Source: Marinobacter antarcticus | GTDB taxonomy: Bacteria; Pseudomonadota; Gammaproteobacteria; Pseudomonadales; Oleiphilaceae | Direction: 5' to 3' | DNA: 64,000 nucleotides | Assembly (NCBI RefSeq): GCF_011049865.1 | Contig: NZ_DRGY01000138.1 | Location: forward strand, 37,025 to 101,024 | In this document: positions 1 to 8,389 of the stretch, in pieces | Numbering within the stretch: the stretch's first letter is position 1 | How the letters are laid out: every line of letters starts with the position of its first letter | Program-made: the position numbers and the translations under genes | Notes under the pieces: model-generated | What the model saw: the letters and a program-made list of their open reading frames with translations, nothing else | The model's database searches: none | What the model was told of the DNA's origin: nothing

Positions 1-227
1 CGCAATTGTTGAACCACCATGTTCTGGGCGGGTAACTCAAGCAATGCCTGTAACCGATCCGCCCCCTGAACATAAGCCAGGCCGGGGCCCGTCAGCCCGC
101 AATGTGCAGACTGGGTAACTTGGCGAGCCAGGAGCGCGCCGGGCTCATCTTCCACGGCTGTTGACGATGCACAGCCGGCCAATACGGCGATCACAGATGC
201 CATAAGCACTACAGGCACCTCGGCCAT
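1..227 (-). CDS. Putative lipoprotein, C-terminus cut by window edge
   Basis: A reading frame opens with ATG (complement of 225-227) and stays open to the window edge, giving 75 residues. It begins with a hydrophobic stretch ending in the lipobox Leu-Ala-Gly-Cys (Cys19), so an outer- or inner-membrane lipoprotein is predicted. The signal peptide is odd in lacking a Lys or Arg near its start. AGGAAG sits a few bases before the ATG. The gene begins only 20 nt after the stop of the upstream subtilase gene on the same strand, so the two are probably co-transcribed. The mature part contains a CGLTGPG stretch that I cannot assign to a family. Function unknown. Confidence 0.6.
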   Translation of the reverse strand, partial: MAEVPVVLMASVIAVLAGCASSTAVEDEPGALLARQVTQSAHCGLTGPGLAYVQGADRLQALLELPAQNMVVQQL

Positions 228-247
228 TGTCTTCCTGAATACAGCGA

Positions 248-2947
248 TCAACGCTCTGCTCCAATTTGTTTGGGGTCAATTCCACCTTCTGACGACCACT
301 CTATCAGGCTATAGCCTTTGAATCCGGGACGCGGCAGCATATCCGATGTGGCCGCTGATATAGACGGGCGGGAATAGCTGGTGGTCATTCTCACCTCAAT
401 AACGGGCTTGCCCGCCTGAACCGTGATTTCTTCCCGAAGCCCGGCCACCGGGTATTCCGCACAGGCTTCGCCTGCGAGGCAAATCAGGCCATCGTTATCC
501 AGATCAGATCCGGCGACCAGAATGTAGCTGCCGGGTGGCACCTCGTTTCGCTGTCTCGGCTCAACACCGTCATCGGGCAGAAACGCGAACTGGTATTGAC
601 CGTTCTCCGCCAGCGCAGTGGTTTGAGCAACCGTTGTATACAAGCCGTTCCTGGGTTGCGGGTCGACTAAAAGAACAAAATGCCTGCCCGCATCACGGGC
701 CTGCTGATCCGTGATGCGCTGGCCGATAACCGGGATTTCGAGCTGGCGAGATTCGGCACCGCGATATTCGACAACCACCGTTGTTCGTTCCGATATACCT
801 GCGTCAAGCGCTTCCGGCAGCAGCGTTATGTTGATATCAAACTCGGTACCCGAATCGCCGCTGGCGGGCGCAGAATCCAAGAGTACCCATGGTGCTTCTA
901 CTGATACAGAATTGATGGTAACGGACGCCGAATTGCTGCCATAAACGCGTAATTTCACACTCGCCGACAAGCCACCTTCGGAAGAAAGGCTTACAACGGC
1001 GGGAGCTGCCGTCAGCAAATCTGTCACCGTGGCGTTGGAGACCGCCAAGGTCGACTTACCGGCATCAAGAAGCCCCCAGCCCAGAGTGTCAGTCTTGGGG
1101 CACATTTCGCGACCGCAATCCTGAGACGTCAGCTCTCCGGCCCTCAGCATGGCATTCAGCCTTGTATAATCGAGACCTGGGTCGAGGCCCTTCATCAGAG
1201 CAAATACGGCCGAGACATGGGGCGCCGCCATGGAGGTGCCCTGCAAACCGATGTAGGTTTCCCTCGCGCCGCCGTTTATCACGCTGGCACTGGTGCTGCT
1301 GACCAGGTCGCTGCGACCGTCGGCGTTGCCGTCACGGCTGGCGTCGCCGCCGGGCGCAGCCAGATCAATCGAGTCACCATAATTCGAATAGGATGCCAGC
1401 ACGCCCGCACCGTCTACGGCGCTTACAGAAAAAACGTTCTCATACGCCGCAGGGTAGGACGCACGCGTCGAGGCCGAGTTGCCCGCCGCCGCGACGAACA
1501 CAATGCCCCGATCGGTGCCATAACGGATAGCGTCCCGCAGCGGCTGCTGAAAAGGCAAGCCGCCCAGGCTCAGGTTAACAATGTCGGCGCGGCGCGATCC
1601 GTTGGCCGGGCCGGCAACCCAACGCAGGGCTGCAAGCAGGTCGGCGGATGAACCTGTGCCGCCCTCACCCAGAACCCGCACAGGCAGCAACGAGGCGTTG
1701 TAGGCAACACCAGCCCCGCCAACACCGTTAACCGCAGCGGCAATGGTTCCCGCGACGTGCGTGCCGTGGAAAACACGGCTGCCTATCGAGTTACCGGGCT
1801 CGGACGGGTTATTATCCGGGCCCGGCATGTCATCGTTATCAAACTGTGCCGACACGAAATCCGTACCAACAGGCAAAGGCTGAACGACATTCGCATTCAG
1901 CTCGCTGTGCCAGTTATCCGGCGCGCCGTACAAGCCTGTGTCCATGACTGCGACGGTAACACCATCGCCCCCGGTTCCGGCGATCTGCCATGCGATCGGG
2001 GCATTGATCAGCTCATAATGCCATTGCTGACCGACTGAGGGGTTGTCGTACAAAGGTTCATTTACAGGCGTTGAGGCCATGGCCCGCATTTTATAGTTGG
2101 GCGTGGCCGAGGCAACGTCCGGGCGTTGCTTCAGTGCCCGGATCCACTCCAAAGTTGACTCTTTCGTCGGCGATTGACCCGCCTTGGCGGCTTGGGCCGG
2201 CGCTTTCATCAACCAGACTCCCGGAGCCAGCTCCTCTTCGGGCTCCATCGAGCCTTGTGGCACTGCCGAGCCCATTGCCACCTGATCCGCATTCTGCTTT
2301 AGCACGACAATGGCCTCTGCCGGGGCAAAATCATGATCGGGCCACGCGAACGACGTCGCCAAAACGCTGCCAACCGCAGACGTTGACAGAATATAAAGCA
2401 TGGGGGCCGGGCCCGACGCCTCAACCTGCAGTCTATAAGTACCCGCAGGCTCGCCAGCTGACAACGAAACCTCAACCGGTTTCGGCTGGTTGCTGGTAGC
2501 AACGGTTTCGACAACACGACTGCCGCTCAATAGAGTCAACGTCAGCTCAGACGACCCTTCACTTGTTGAGAACGGCTGGAGATAAACACTCTGACCTTTG
2601 CGCAGGTCCATGGAAAAGTTATCGGAAGGATCGGCAGCATAGGGGTTTCCGGACGACTGGCTGCCGCTCACGTACTTTCCCGCGCTGGCACTTACGTAAC
2701 CCGCAAGAATGAATTCCCGGGGCAAAGGCTGGGCGCCAGCCAACGGACGCAAGCCAAGCCCCAGAGTGTCCCCATCGTCTGCATCTACTCTGGTGCCGGT
2801 TTCAATATCGATAGTGCCAGAGATCGCAATGTTTGCGGGTGTTGGCTCACTGTCGCCCGAGCTACCACCACAGCCGCCCAGCGCGGTTATCAACCCCACC
2901 AGCACGGAATATCTTAAACACTTCACAGCTTGTGCGTTATCCAGCAT
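248..2947 (-). CDS. S8 family (subtilisin-like) serine peptidase, lipoprotein
   Basis: An 899-residue secreted protease. A lipoprotein signal ends at Leu-Gly-Gly-Cys (Cys26), followed by a Ser/Gly-rich linker. Residues about 40-190 look like a beta-rich pre-peptidase domain and about 210-290 like an inhibitor-type propeptide (ends ASATPNYKMRAM). The catalytic domain, about 310-600, has the full triad: Asp336 in VMDTG, His394 in HGTHVAGT, Ser572 in GTSMAAPH, with the oxyanion Asn490 in AAAGN. About 280 further residues form C-terminal beta-type domains. It probably degrades extracellular protein while anchored to the outer membrane. A GTG at codon 8 is an alternative start that would give a more typical signal peptide. 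Family call is secure; substrate is unknown. Confidence 0.92.
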   Translation of the reverse strand: MLDNAQAVKCLRYSVLVGLITALGGCGGSSGDSEPTPANIAISGTIDIETGTRVDADDGDTLGLGLRPLAGAQPLPREFILAGYVSASAGKYVSGSQSSGNPYAADPSDNFSMDLRKGQSVYLQPFSTSEGSSELTLTLLSGSRVVETVATSNQPKPVEVSLSAGEPAGTYRLQVEASGPAPMLYILSTSAVGSVLATSFAWPDHDFAPAEAIVVLKQNADQVAMGSAVPQGSMEPEEELAPGVWLMKAPAQAAKAGQSPTKESTLEWIRALKQRPDVASATPNYKMRAMASTPVNEPLYDNPSVGQQWHYELINAPIAWQIAGTGGDGVTVAVMDTGLYGAPDNWHSELNANVVQPLPVGTDFVSAQFDNDDMPGPDNNPSEPGNSIGSRVFHGTHVAGTIAAAVNGVGGAGVAYNASLLPVRVLGEGGTGSSADLLAALRWVAGPANGSRRADIVNLSLGGLPFQQPLRDAIRYGTDRGIVFVAAAGNSASTRASYPAAYENVFSVSAVDGAGVLASYSNYGDSIDLAAPGGDASRDGNADGRSDLVSSTSASVINGGARETYIGLQGTSMAAPHVSAVFALMKGLDPGLDYTRLNAMLRAGELTSQDCGREMCPKTDTLGWGLLDAGKSTLAVSNATVTDLLTAAPAVVSLSSEGGLSASVKLRVYGSNSASVTINSVSVEAPWVLLDSAPASGDSGTEFDINITLLPEALDAGISERTTVVVEYRGAESRQLEIPVIGQRITDQQARDAGRHFVLLVDPQPRNGLYTTVAQTTALAENGQYQFAFLPDDGVEPRQRNEVPPGSYILVAGSDLDNDGLICLAGEACAEYPVAGLREEITVQAGKPVIEVRMTTSYSRPSISAATSDMLPRPGFKGYSLIEWSSEGGIDPKQIGAER

Positions 2948-3014
2948 TCACAGTAACCCCTGTTTCATCAATCGACAGTTTACAACGCGCGCGTTCAGCC
3001 AGATGAATACTACC

Positions 3015-3656
3015 TCAGGACGGGCTCAAGCCAAGCATGGCGATTACCTCATCGGTCAGTGCGTCCTGCGTCAAACCGCCGCGCTCGGGCCGGTACCAGG
3101 TTACGGTCCAACTCAGGGCACCTGTCAGCAGACGGCGCACCACAAACGGATCGGCCAGCAAAGCGCCCTCCTCTTTCAGCGCACTGAGCACGTCCAGCCA
3201 CAAGGTTTCATAGATATCCCGAAGCTTAAGAACTTCTACCTGAGAAACCTCAGAAAGGCTGCGCCATTCAAACACCAGAACGGCCATGGCTTCTCCGGTC
3301 TGGCCGTTAATCGATTCCAGCTCTGCGCTTACCAGCGCCCGCAGTTTCTCTCGATTGGAGTCAGCCGCATCGATAGCGGCCCGCATCACCGCCGTGTTCA
3401 GCCGTATGGTTTCAACCATCACCGCCTTGAGAATTTCTTCTTTGGTGCGAAAGTGATGGAACAGGCTTCCCGACTGGATACCCACAGCGGCGGCCAGATC
3501 CCTCACTGTGGTTCGCTCATAGCCTTTTTCCCGGAATAATCGCGCCGCTTCGCGAAGCAACCGGCCGCGCGCACTGTCCGGATCGGAAACCAGATTGTCG
3601 GCAACGAGTAACTGAAGAATTTTGGCTTGATTCACGAGCGTATCCAGTGGTTTCAA
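3015..3656 (-). CDS. atuR: TetR-family repressor of the atu genes
   Basis: A 213-residue TetR/AcrR regulator. The N-terminal helix-turn-helix covers about residues 30-75 (AARLFREKGYERTT, then AAAVGIQSGSLFHHF), and the rest is a helical ligand-binding domain. It is divergent from atuA, the same arrangement as atuR-atuA in Pseudomonas, where AtuR represses the cluster until an acyclic-terpene acyl-CoA type inducer is present. A 22-bp palindrome in the intergenic region is the likely operator and is placed to control both genes. The symbol is assigned by gene order and family; inducer specificity is inferred. Confidence 0.82.
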   Translation of the reverse strand: MKPLDTLVNQAKILQLLVADNLVSDPDSARGRLLREAARLFREKGYERTTVRDLAAAVGIQSGSLFHHFRTKEEILKAVMVETIRLNTAVMRAAIDAADSNREKLRALVSAELESINGQTGEAMAVLVFEWRSLSEVSQVEVLKLRDIYETLWLDVLSALKEEGALLADPFVVRRLLTGALSWTVTWYRPERGGLTQDALTDEVIAMLGLSPS

Positions 3657-3692
3657 TAGAATTGATAGTTTAACTGAAACTTACCTGTTTAC

Positions 3693-3714
3693 ATACCAAG
3701 CGCTTGCTTGGTAT
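3693..3714. promoter_or_regulatory. Palindromic operator in the atuR-atuA intergenic region
   Basis: Two perfect 9-bp inverted arms, ATACCAAGC (3693-3701) and GCTTGGTAT (3706-3714), are separated by 4 bp. The size and symmetry suit a TetR-type dimer. The site is 37 bp from the atuR start and 106 bp from the atuA start. The Pseudomonas AtuR is reported to bind inverted repeats in the equivalent intergenic region; only one clear copy is visible here. Binding by AtuR is inferred. Confidence 0.65.
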
Positions 3715-3820
3715 TGTCTGGTGGTCAGATTACATCAGACTACATTAGATCAAGATGTCGCCCGCATTCATGCGCTGACGCATTAGAGCTGGGTCAATAC
3801 GAAGAACAGGATGCACAAAC

Positions 3821-5635
3821 ATGGCTGACTCCCCGAAAACCGTACGCATCGGATGTTCCTCCGCATTCTGGGGCGACACCGAGACGGCCGCAGCGCAACT
3901 GGTTCACAAAGGCAACATTGATTACCTGGTTGCCGATTACCTGGCCGAAGTCACCATGTCGATCATGGCCGGCCAGAGGATGAAAGATCCCGGCCAGGGC
4001 TACGCCCGGGACTTTGTGGAAACCGTTATGGGCCCCTTGCTGGGCGAAATCAAAGCCAAAGGTATTCGCGTTCTGGCCAACGCCGGTGGCGTTAACCCGA
4101 CGGCCTGTCGCGATGCCCTGCAAGCCCTGTGTGAAAAAGCCGGCGTGAAAATGAACATTGCCCTGGTGCTGGGTGATGACTTACTGCCCAAAAAACAGGC
4201 TCTGAGCAAATCCGGTACAACCGAGATGGCCACCGGCGAGCCCATGCCCGCCATGATGGTAAGCATGAATGCCTATCTGGGTGCGCCTGGCCTGGTCGCA
4301 GCGCTGGAACAGGGTGCCGATATTGTTATTACGGGCCGGGTTGTCGACAGCGCACTGATCCTCGCGCCTCTGGTTCACGAGTTTGGCTGGCAGTGGAACG
4401 ATTACCACAAGCTGGCGCAGGGCAGCCTTGCCGGTCACCTGCTGGAATGCGGCGCCCAGGTAACGGGGGGCAACTTTACCGATTGGGAAGCTGTCGCCGA
4501 GGGCTTTGCAGATATGGGGTTCCCCATCGCCGAAGTCAGTGCAAGCGGTGATTTTGTAATCACCAAGCCGGAATGTACGGGCGGCCTGGTAAGCCGTGGC
4601 ACCGTGGCCGAACAACTGGTTTATGAAATCGGCGACCCGCGCGCGTACGTGCTACCCGATGTGGTCTGCGACTTTACCGCGGTCGAGCTGGAAGAAAGCG
4701 GCACAAACCGCGTAACCGTGCGCGGGGCAAGAGGCATGCCGCCAACAGACAGCTATAAAGTGTCCGGCACTTGGCCGGACGGATTCAAGTGCACCGCCAC
4801 TTTTCTGCTCGCCGGTATTGATGCCCCGAAGAAAGCCCAGGCGGTTGCCGAGGCAATTCTCACCAAAACGTCGCGGCTGTTTCTGGAGCGCGGCTTGCCC
4901 GACTACACAGAGACCAGCATCGAGCTGCTGGGCACTGAAACCACCTACGGCAAACAGGGCCGTGGCCGGGACTGCCGGGAAGTGATCGTCAAAATAAGTA
5001 CGGCCCACGCCAAAAAGGCAGCTCTGGTGCTTTTCTCCCGGGAGATTGCCCAGGCCGCTACCGGCATGGCACCGGGCCTGACCGGCATTGTCGGCGGCCG
5101 CCCGGCCGTGATGCCGAAGATTCGGCTGTATTCGTGCCTCGTGCCCAAGAGCCAGGTGGCTGTATCCGTCGATCTGAACCGTAATGCAACCTCCGTGGAC
5201 ATAGATTCGGCAGGCGGATTCCAGCCAGATAAAATCGCAGACCAACACCCAGGCGAGCCAGCATCAGCGACCGATACCAACGTGCGCCTGATCGATTTGG
5301 CTTGGGCCCGCAGCGGTGACAAAGGCGACCACAGCAACATCGGTGTGGTCGCTCGCAGCCCGGAATTTGTTCCGTTTATCGAAGCGGCGCTGACCGAAGA
5401 GGCCGTTGCCCAGTGGATGGCCCACACACTGAACCCGAAGACCGGCAAGGTGACACGCTGGGCTATGCCGGGGCTGCATGGGTTTAACTTTCTTCTGGAA
5501 CACAGCCTGGGCGGCGGCGGCATTGCCAGCCTGCGCATTGATCCGCAGGGCAAAGCGTTTGCCCAACAGCTACTTGAATTCCCGGTGCCGGTTCCTTCCG
5601 AGCTGGTTCGCGCCTTAACGCTGAATAAGGTTTAG
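3821..5635 (+). CDS. atuA: Acyclic terpene utilisation protein AtuA
   Basis: A 604-residue protein of the AtuA (DUF1446) family. Residues about 5-450 form the main domain (opening [12 protein letters not shown]) and about 490-600 a smaller C-terminal AtuA-type domain starting near [20 protein letters not shown]. It is cytosolic with no signal peptide. In Pseudomonas it is needed for growth on citronellol and geraniol; it has been proposed to act with the carboxylase/hydratase steps, but its reaction is not firmly known. First gene of the cluster, divergent from atuR, and followed by atuB after 4 nt. AGGA lies about 10 nt before the ATG. Confidence 0.93.
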   Translation: MADSPKTVRIGCSSAFWGDTETAAAQLVHKGNIDYLVADYLAEVTMSIMAGQRMKDPGQGYARDFVETVMGPLLGEIKAKGIRVLANAGGVNPTACRDALQALCEKAGVKMNIALVLGDDLLPKKQALSKSGTTEMATGEPMPAMMVSMNAYLGAPGLVAALEQGADIVITGRVVDSALILAPLVHEFGWQWNDYHKLAQGSLAGHLLECGAQVTGGNFTDWEAVAEGFADMGFPIAEVSASGDFVITKPECTGGLVSRGTVAEQLVYEIGDPRAYVLPDVVCDFTAVELEESGTNRVTVRGARGMPPTDSYKVSGTWPDGFKCTATFLLAGIDAPKKAQAVAEAILTKTSRLFLERGLPDYTETSIELLGTETTYGKQGRGRDCREVIVKISTAHAKKAALVLFSREIAQAATGMAPGLTGIVGGRPAVMPKIRLYSCLVPKSQVAVSVDLNRNATSVDIDSAGGFQPDKIADQHPGEPASATDTNVRLIDLAWARSGDKGDHSNIGVVARSPEFVPFIEAALTEEAVAQWMAHTLNPKTGKVTRWAMPGLHGFNFLLEHSLGGGGIASLRIDPQGKAFAQQLLEFPVPVPSELVRALTLNKV

Positions 5636-5639
5636 AGAC

Positions 5640-6506
5640 ATGAGCTATCAATCCGTTTTTCACCCTGACCTGTTCAAGGGTCAAACATTTATCGTAACCG
5701 GCGGCGGCTCCGGTATCGGCCGCTGCACCGCACACGAACTCGCCTCCCTGGGCGCCCGGGTTGCGCTGGTGGGCCGTAAAGTCGAAAAAGTTGAAGCCGT
5801 AAAAGCAGAAATACTTGAAGACGGCGGCATTGCATCAGCTCACGTATGCGATATCCGTGAGGAAGACTCTGTAAAAGCCACCGTAAAAGCCATCATCGAG
5901 GAACACGGTGGTCTGAACGGCTTGGTCAACAACGCCGGTGGCCAGTTCCCCTCTCCGCTGGCAGGTATTAACCAGAAAGGTTGGGAGACGGTTGTTCGCA
6001 CCAATTTAACCGGCGGGTTTCTGATGGCGAGAGAGGCTTACAACCAGGCATTGTTAAAAACCGGTGGCGCCATCGTGAACATTGTGGCCGACATGTGGGG
6101 TGGCATGCCCGGCATGGGTCACTCAGGCGCCGCAAGGGCTGGCATGGTGAACTTCACCCAGACAGCCGCCGTGGAGTGGGCCACCTGCGGCGTTCGTGTG
6201 AATGCGGTGGCGCCGGGCTGGATCGCCTCCAGCGGCATGGACAGCTACCCCGAGCATATGAAGCAGTGGATTCGCAGCCTTGGCGACAATGTGCCCATTA
6301 AACGCATGGGCACGGAATCGGAAGTGAGCTCGGCCATCTGTTTTTTACTCAGCCCTGGCGCAGCCTTTATAACCGGCGACTGCCTGCGCATTGATGGCGC
6401 TGCGTCACAAGGCGGGCGCGTGTGGCCGTTTCCCAAGGCCAAGAATAACGAACCTTACAACGGTTTCCATCGGGCGGTCACACCAAAAGTACTCAGCGAG
6501 GATTGA
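5640..6506 (+). CDS. atuB: Short-chain dehydrogenase/reductase AtuB
   Basis: A 288-residue SDR with the NAD(P)-binding TGGGSGIG (20-27) and NNAGG (97-101) motifs. In the usual active-site region it reads HSGAARAGMVNFTQ (161-174), like peroxisomal trans-2-enoyl-CoA reductases and dienoyl-CoA reductases. It has no Tyr-x-x-x-Lys: Val170 and Gln174 stand where that subgroup has Tyr and Lys. It may therefore act on an enoyl-CoA by a non-classical mechanism rather than oxidise an alcohol. Its gene follows atuA by 4 nt and precedes atuC by 9 nt, so it is an integral part of the operon. Exact reaction in terpene catabolism is uncertain. Confidence 0.88.
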   Translation: MSYQSVFHPDLFKGQTFIVTGGGSGIGRCTAHELASLGARVALVGRKVEKVEAVKAEILEDGGIASAHVCDIREEDSVKATVKAIIEEHGGLNGLVNNAGGQFPSPLAGINQKGWETVVRTNLTGGFLMAREAYNQALLKTGGAIVNIVADMWGGMPGMGHSGAARAGMVNFTQTAAVEWATCGVRVNAVAPGWIASSGMDSYPEHMKQWIRSLGDNVPIKRMGTESEVSSAICFLLSPGAAFITGDCLRIDGAASQGGRVWPFPKAKNNEPYNGFHRAVTPKVLSED

Positions 6507-6515
6507 GGAGTTTTT

Positions 6516-8132
6516 ATGCAAACACTTCAAACCAGCGTTAACCCGCAATCCGATGAGTTCCGCGGTAACACGGTTGCCATGAGCGCGCACATTCAAACCT
6601 TCCGCGATGTTGAGCAACAGGTGCTCGACCTGGCGGAAGCGGCAAGGGAAAAGTTCACCACGCGCGGAAAACTGCTGCCCCGGGATCGCATTAACCGCTT
6701 ACTGGATCGCGGCACGCCGTTTCTGGAGCTGTGTTCCCTGGCCGGCTACAAGATGCACGACGACAAAGACGGCAGCATGGCCGGCGGCAACATCATCGCC
6801 GGCATCGGCACCGTCAGCGGCATTCGCTGCCTTGTGGTCGCCAGCAACAGCGCCATCAAAGGCGGCACCATCACGCCTGCAGGCCTGGATAAAACCCTGC
6901 GTCTGCAGCAAATTGCCAAAGAAAACAAACTGCCGGTTGTTTCCCTCTCGGAAAGCGGCGGGGCCAACCTGAACTACGCCACCGACATTTTTGTGCAGGG
7001 CGCGCGCGGCTTCGCCAACCAGGCGCGCATGTCCGCCGCCGGGCTGCCACAGGTTACCATCGTACACGGCAACGCAACCGCAGGCGGCGCCTACCAGCCG
7101 GGTTTATCTGACTACGTGATCGCTATCCGTGGCCAGGCCAAAATGTTCCTGGCCGGCCCGCCACTGCTGAAAGCCGCAACCGGCGAAGTAGCCGATGCCG
7201 AAGAACTCGGCGGTGCCCAAATGCACGCACAGGTCGCCGGCACCGCCGAATACCTGGCCGAAGACGACGCAGACGGCATTCGCCAAGCCAGAAACATTCT
7301 GGAAGCTCTGCCGTGGAACGAGCAGCTTCCAGTGCAACGCGAACTAAAGTGGGACAAGCCCCTGCACCCGGCGGAAGAGCTGCTAGGGGTTATTCCCTCA
7401 GATTCCAAAAAACCTTACGACGTGCGTGAAATCCTGGCGCGCATTGCCGATGGCTCAAAGTTCCTGGATTTCAAAAATGAGTTCGACGACCAGACCGTAT
7501 GCGGCACCATCCGCATTGAGGGTCACTCCGTTGGCATCGTCGGCAACAACGGCCCGATCACCCCGGCCGGAAGCGCAAAAGCCGCTCAATTCATCCAACT
7601 CTGCGACCAGGCTGGCACGCCCCTTCTGTTCCTGCACAACACCACCGGCTTCATGGTGGGCACCCACTCAGAGCAGAACGGCATCATCAAACACGGCTCA
7701 AAAATGATTCAGGCAGTGGCCAACTGCCGGGTGCCAAAAGTCGCAATCGTGATCGGTGGTTCCTACGGTGCAGGTAACTACGCCATGTGTGGCCGCGGCC
7801 TGGACCCACGCTTCATCTTCGCCTGGCCCAACAGCCGAACCGCCGTCATGGGCCCGGCCCAGGCCGGCAAAGTGATGCGCATAGTGGCTGAGGACAAACA
7901 GAGGCGCAGCGGCATAGAGCCTGATCCGAAGACTCTGGACTTTCTGGAGCAAGCGACGGCCAAGAAACTGGAAGACGGTTCCACAGCCCTGTTCGGTACA
8001 GCCCGGCTCTGGGACGACGGCCTGATTGATCCACGGGATACACGGCGCGTTATCGCGCTGGTTCTGGACGTATGCCGCGAAGCCGAAATCCGGCAATTAC
8101 GGCCCAATACATTTGGCGTAGCCCGCCTCTAA
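6516..8132 (+). CDS. atuC: Geranyl-CoA carboxylase, carboxyltransferase (beta) subunit
   Basis: A 538-residue carboxyltransferase of the acyl-CoA carboxylase beta family, with N- and C-terminal crotonase-fold halves. Visible hallmarks are SESGGANL, HGNATAGGAYQPG and, in the second half, GGSYGAGNYAMCGRG. With AtuF it forms the biotin enzyme that carboxylates geranyl-CoA to isohexenylglutaconyl-CoA, the step that removes the methyl-branch block to beta-oxidation. 3-methylcrotonyl-CoA carboxylase beta (LiuB) is a close relative; the surrounding atu genes decide the assignment. It is followed by a 257-nt gap holding a large inverted-repeat element. Confidence 0.93.
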   Translation: MQTLQTSVNPQSDEFRGNTVAMSAHIQTFRDVEQQVLDLAEAAREKFTTRGKLLPRDRINRLLDRGTPFLELCSLAGYKMHDDKDGSMAGGNIIAGIGTVSGIRCLVVASNSAIKGGTITPAGLDKTLRLQQIAKENKLPVVSLSESGGANLNYATDIFVQGARGFANQARMSAAGLPQVTIVHGNATAGGAYQPGLSDYVIAIRGQAKMFLAGPPLLKAATGEVADAEELGGAQMHAQVAGTAEYLAEDDADGIRQARNILEALPWNEQLPVQRELKWDKPLHPAEELLGVIPSDSKKPYDVREILARIADGSKFLDFKNEFDDQTVCGTIRIEGHSVGIVGNNGPITPAGSAKAAQFIQLCDQAGTPLLFLHNTTGFMVGTHSEQNGIIKHGSKMIQAVANCRVPKVAIVIGGSYGAGNYAMCGRGLDPRFIFAWPNSRTAVMGPAQAGKVMRIVAEDKQRRSGIEPDPKTLDFLEQATAKKLEDGSTALFGTARLWDDGLIDPRDTRRVIALVLDVCREAEIRQLRPNTFGVARL

Positions 8133-8215
8133 GAGATTCAAATAATGGTGTCTGGAATCGAACAACCATTGAAACTGAAAATTGTTAGCAGGTAGCAGTG
8201 CAGTTGCAGACATAA

Positions 8216-8325
8216 GCGGCTGTGGGGGTAGGCTTTCAGAAAATGTCGGAGGCCATGGATGGCCGGAGTCAAGCGCACACGGACGTGCTTGTAGCGGTTT
8301 TCTGAAAGCCTACCCCCACAGTCGC
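8216..8325. repeat. Long inverted-repeat element A with conserved loop, atuC-atuD gap
   Basis: Arms 8220-8243 and 8298-8321 are perfect 24-bp inverted repeats. They extend to 28 bp (8216-8243 / 8298-8325) with one mismatch. The 54-nt loop holds a small palindrome GGCCATGGATGGCC (8251-8264), then AAGCGCACACGGACGTGCTT (8271-8290), which can form a bulged hairpin. About 40 of the loop's 54 positions match the reverse complement of the loop of element B at 21800-21908, although the stems differ. No U-run follows, so it is not a standard terminator. It lies inside the atu operon, where its RNA would fold into a strong branched hairpin. Confidence 0.9.
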
Positions 8326-8389
8326 AACCCGAGTCAAAGAACCTGCGCCAAGAGAGGCAGGCAAGAACTAATTATCAGGAGAACAAAAC

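Noticed and set aside
8216..8325. Inverted-repeat elements read as integron attC sites or simple terminators
   Set aside because: No attC core sequences (GTTRRRY/RYYYAAC), no cassette-like gene array or integrase nearby, and no U-run after the stem.
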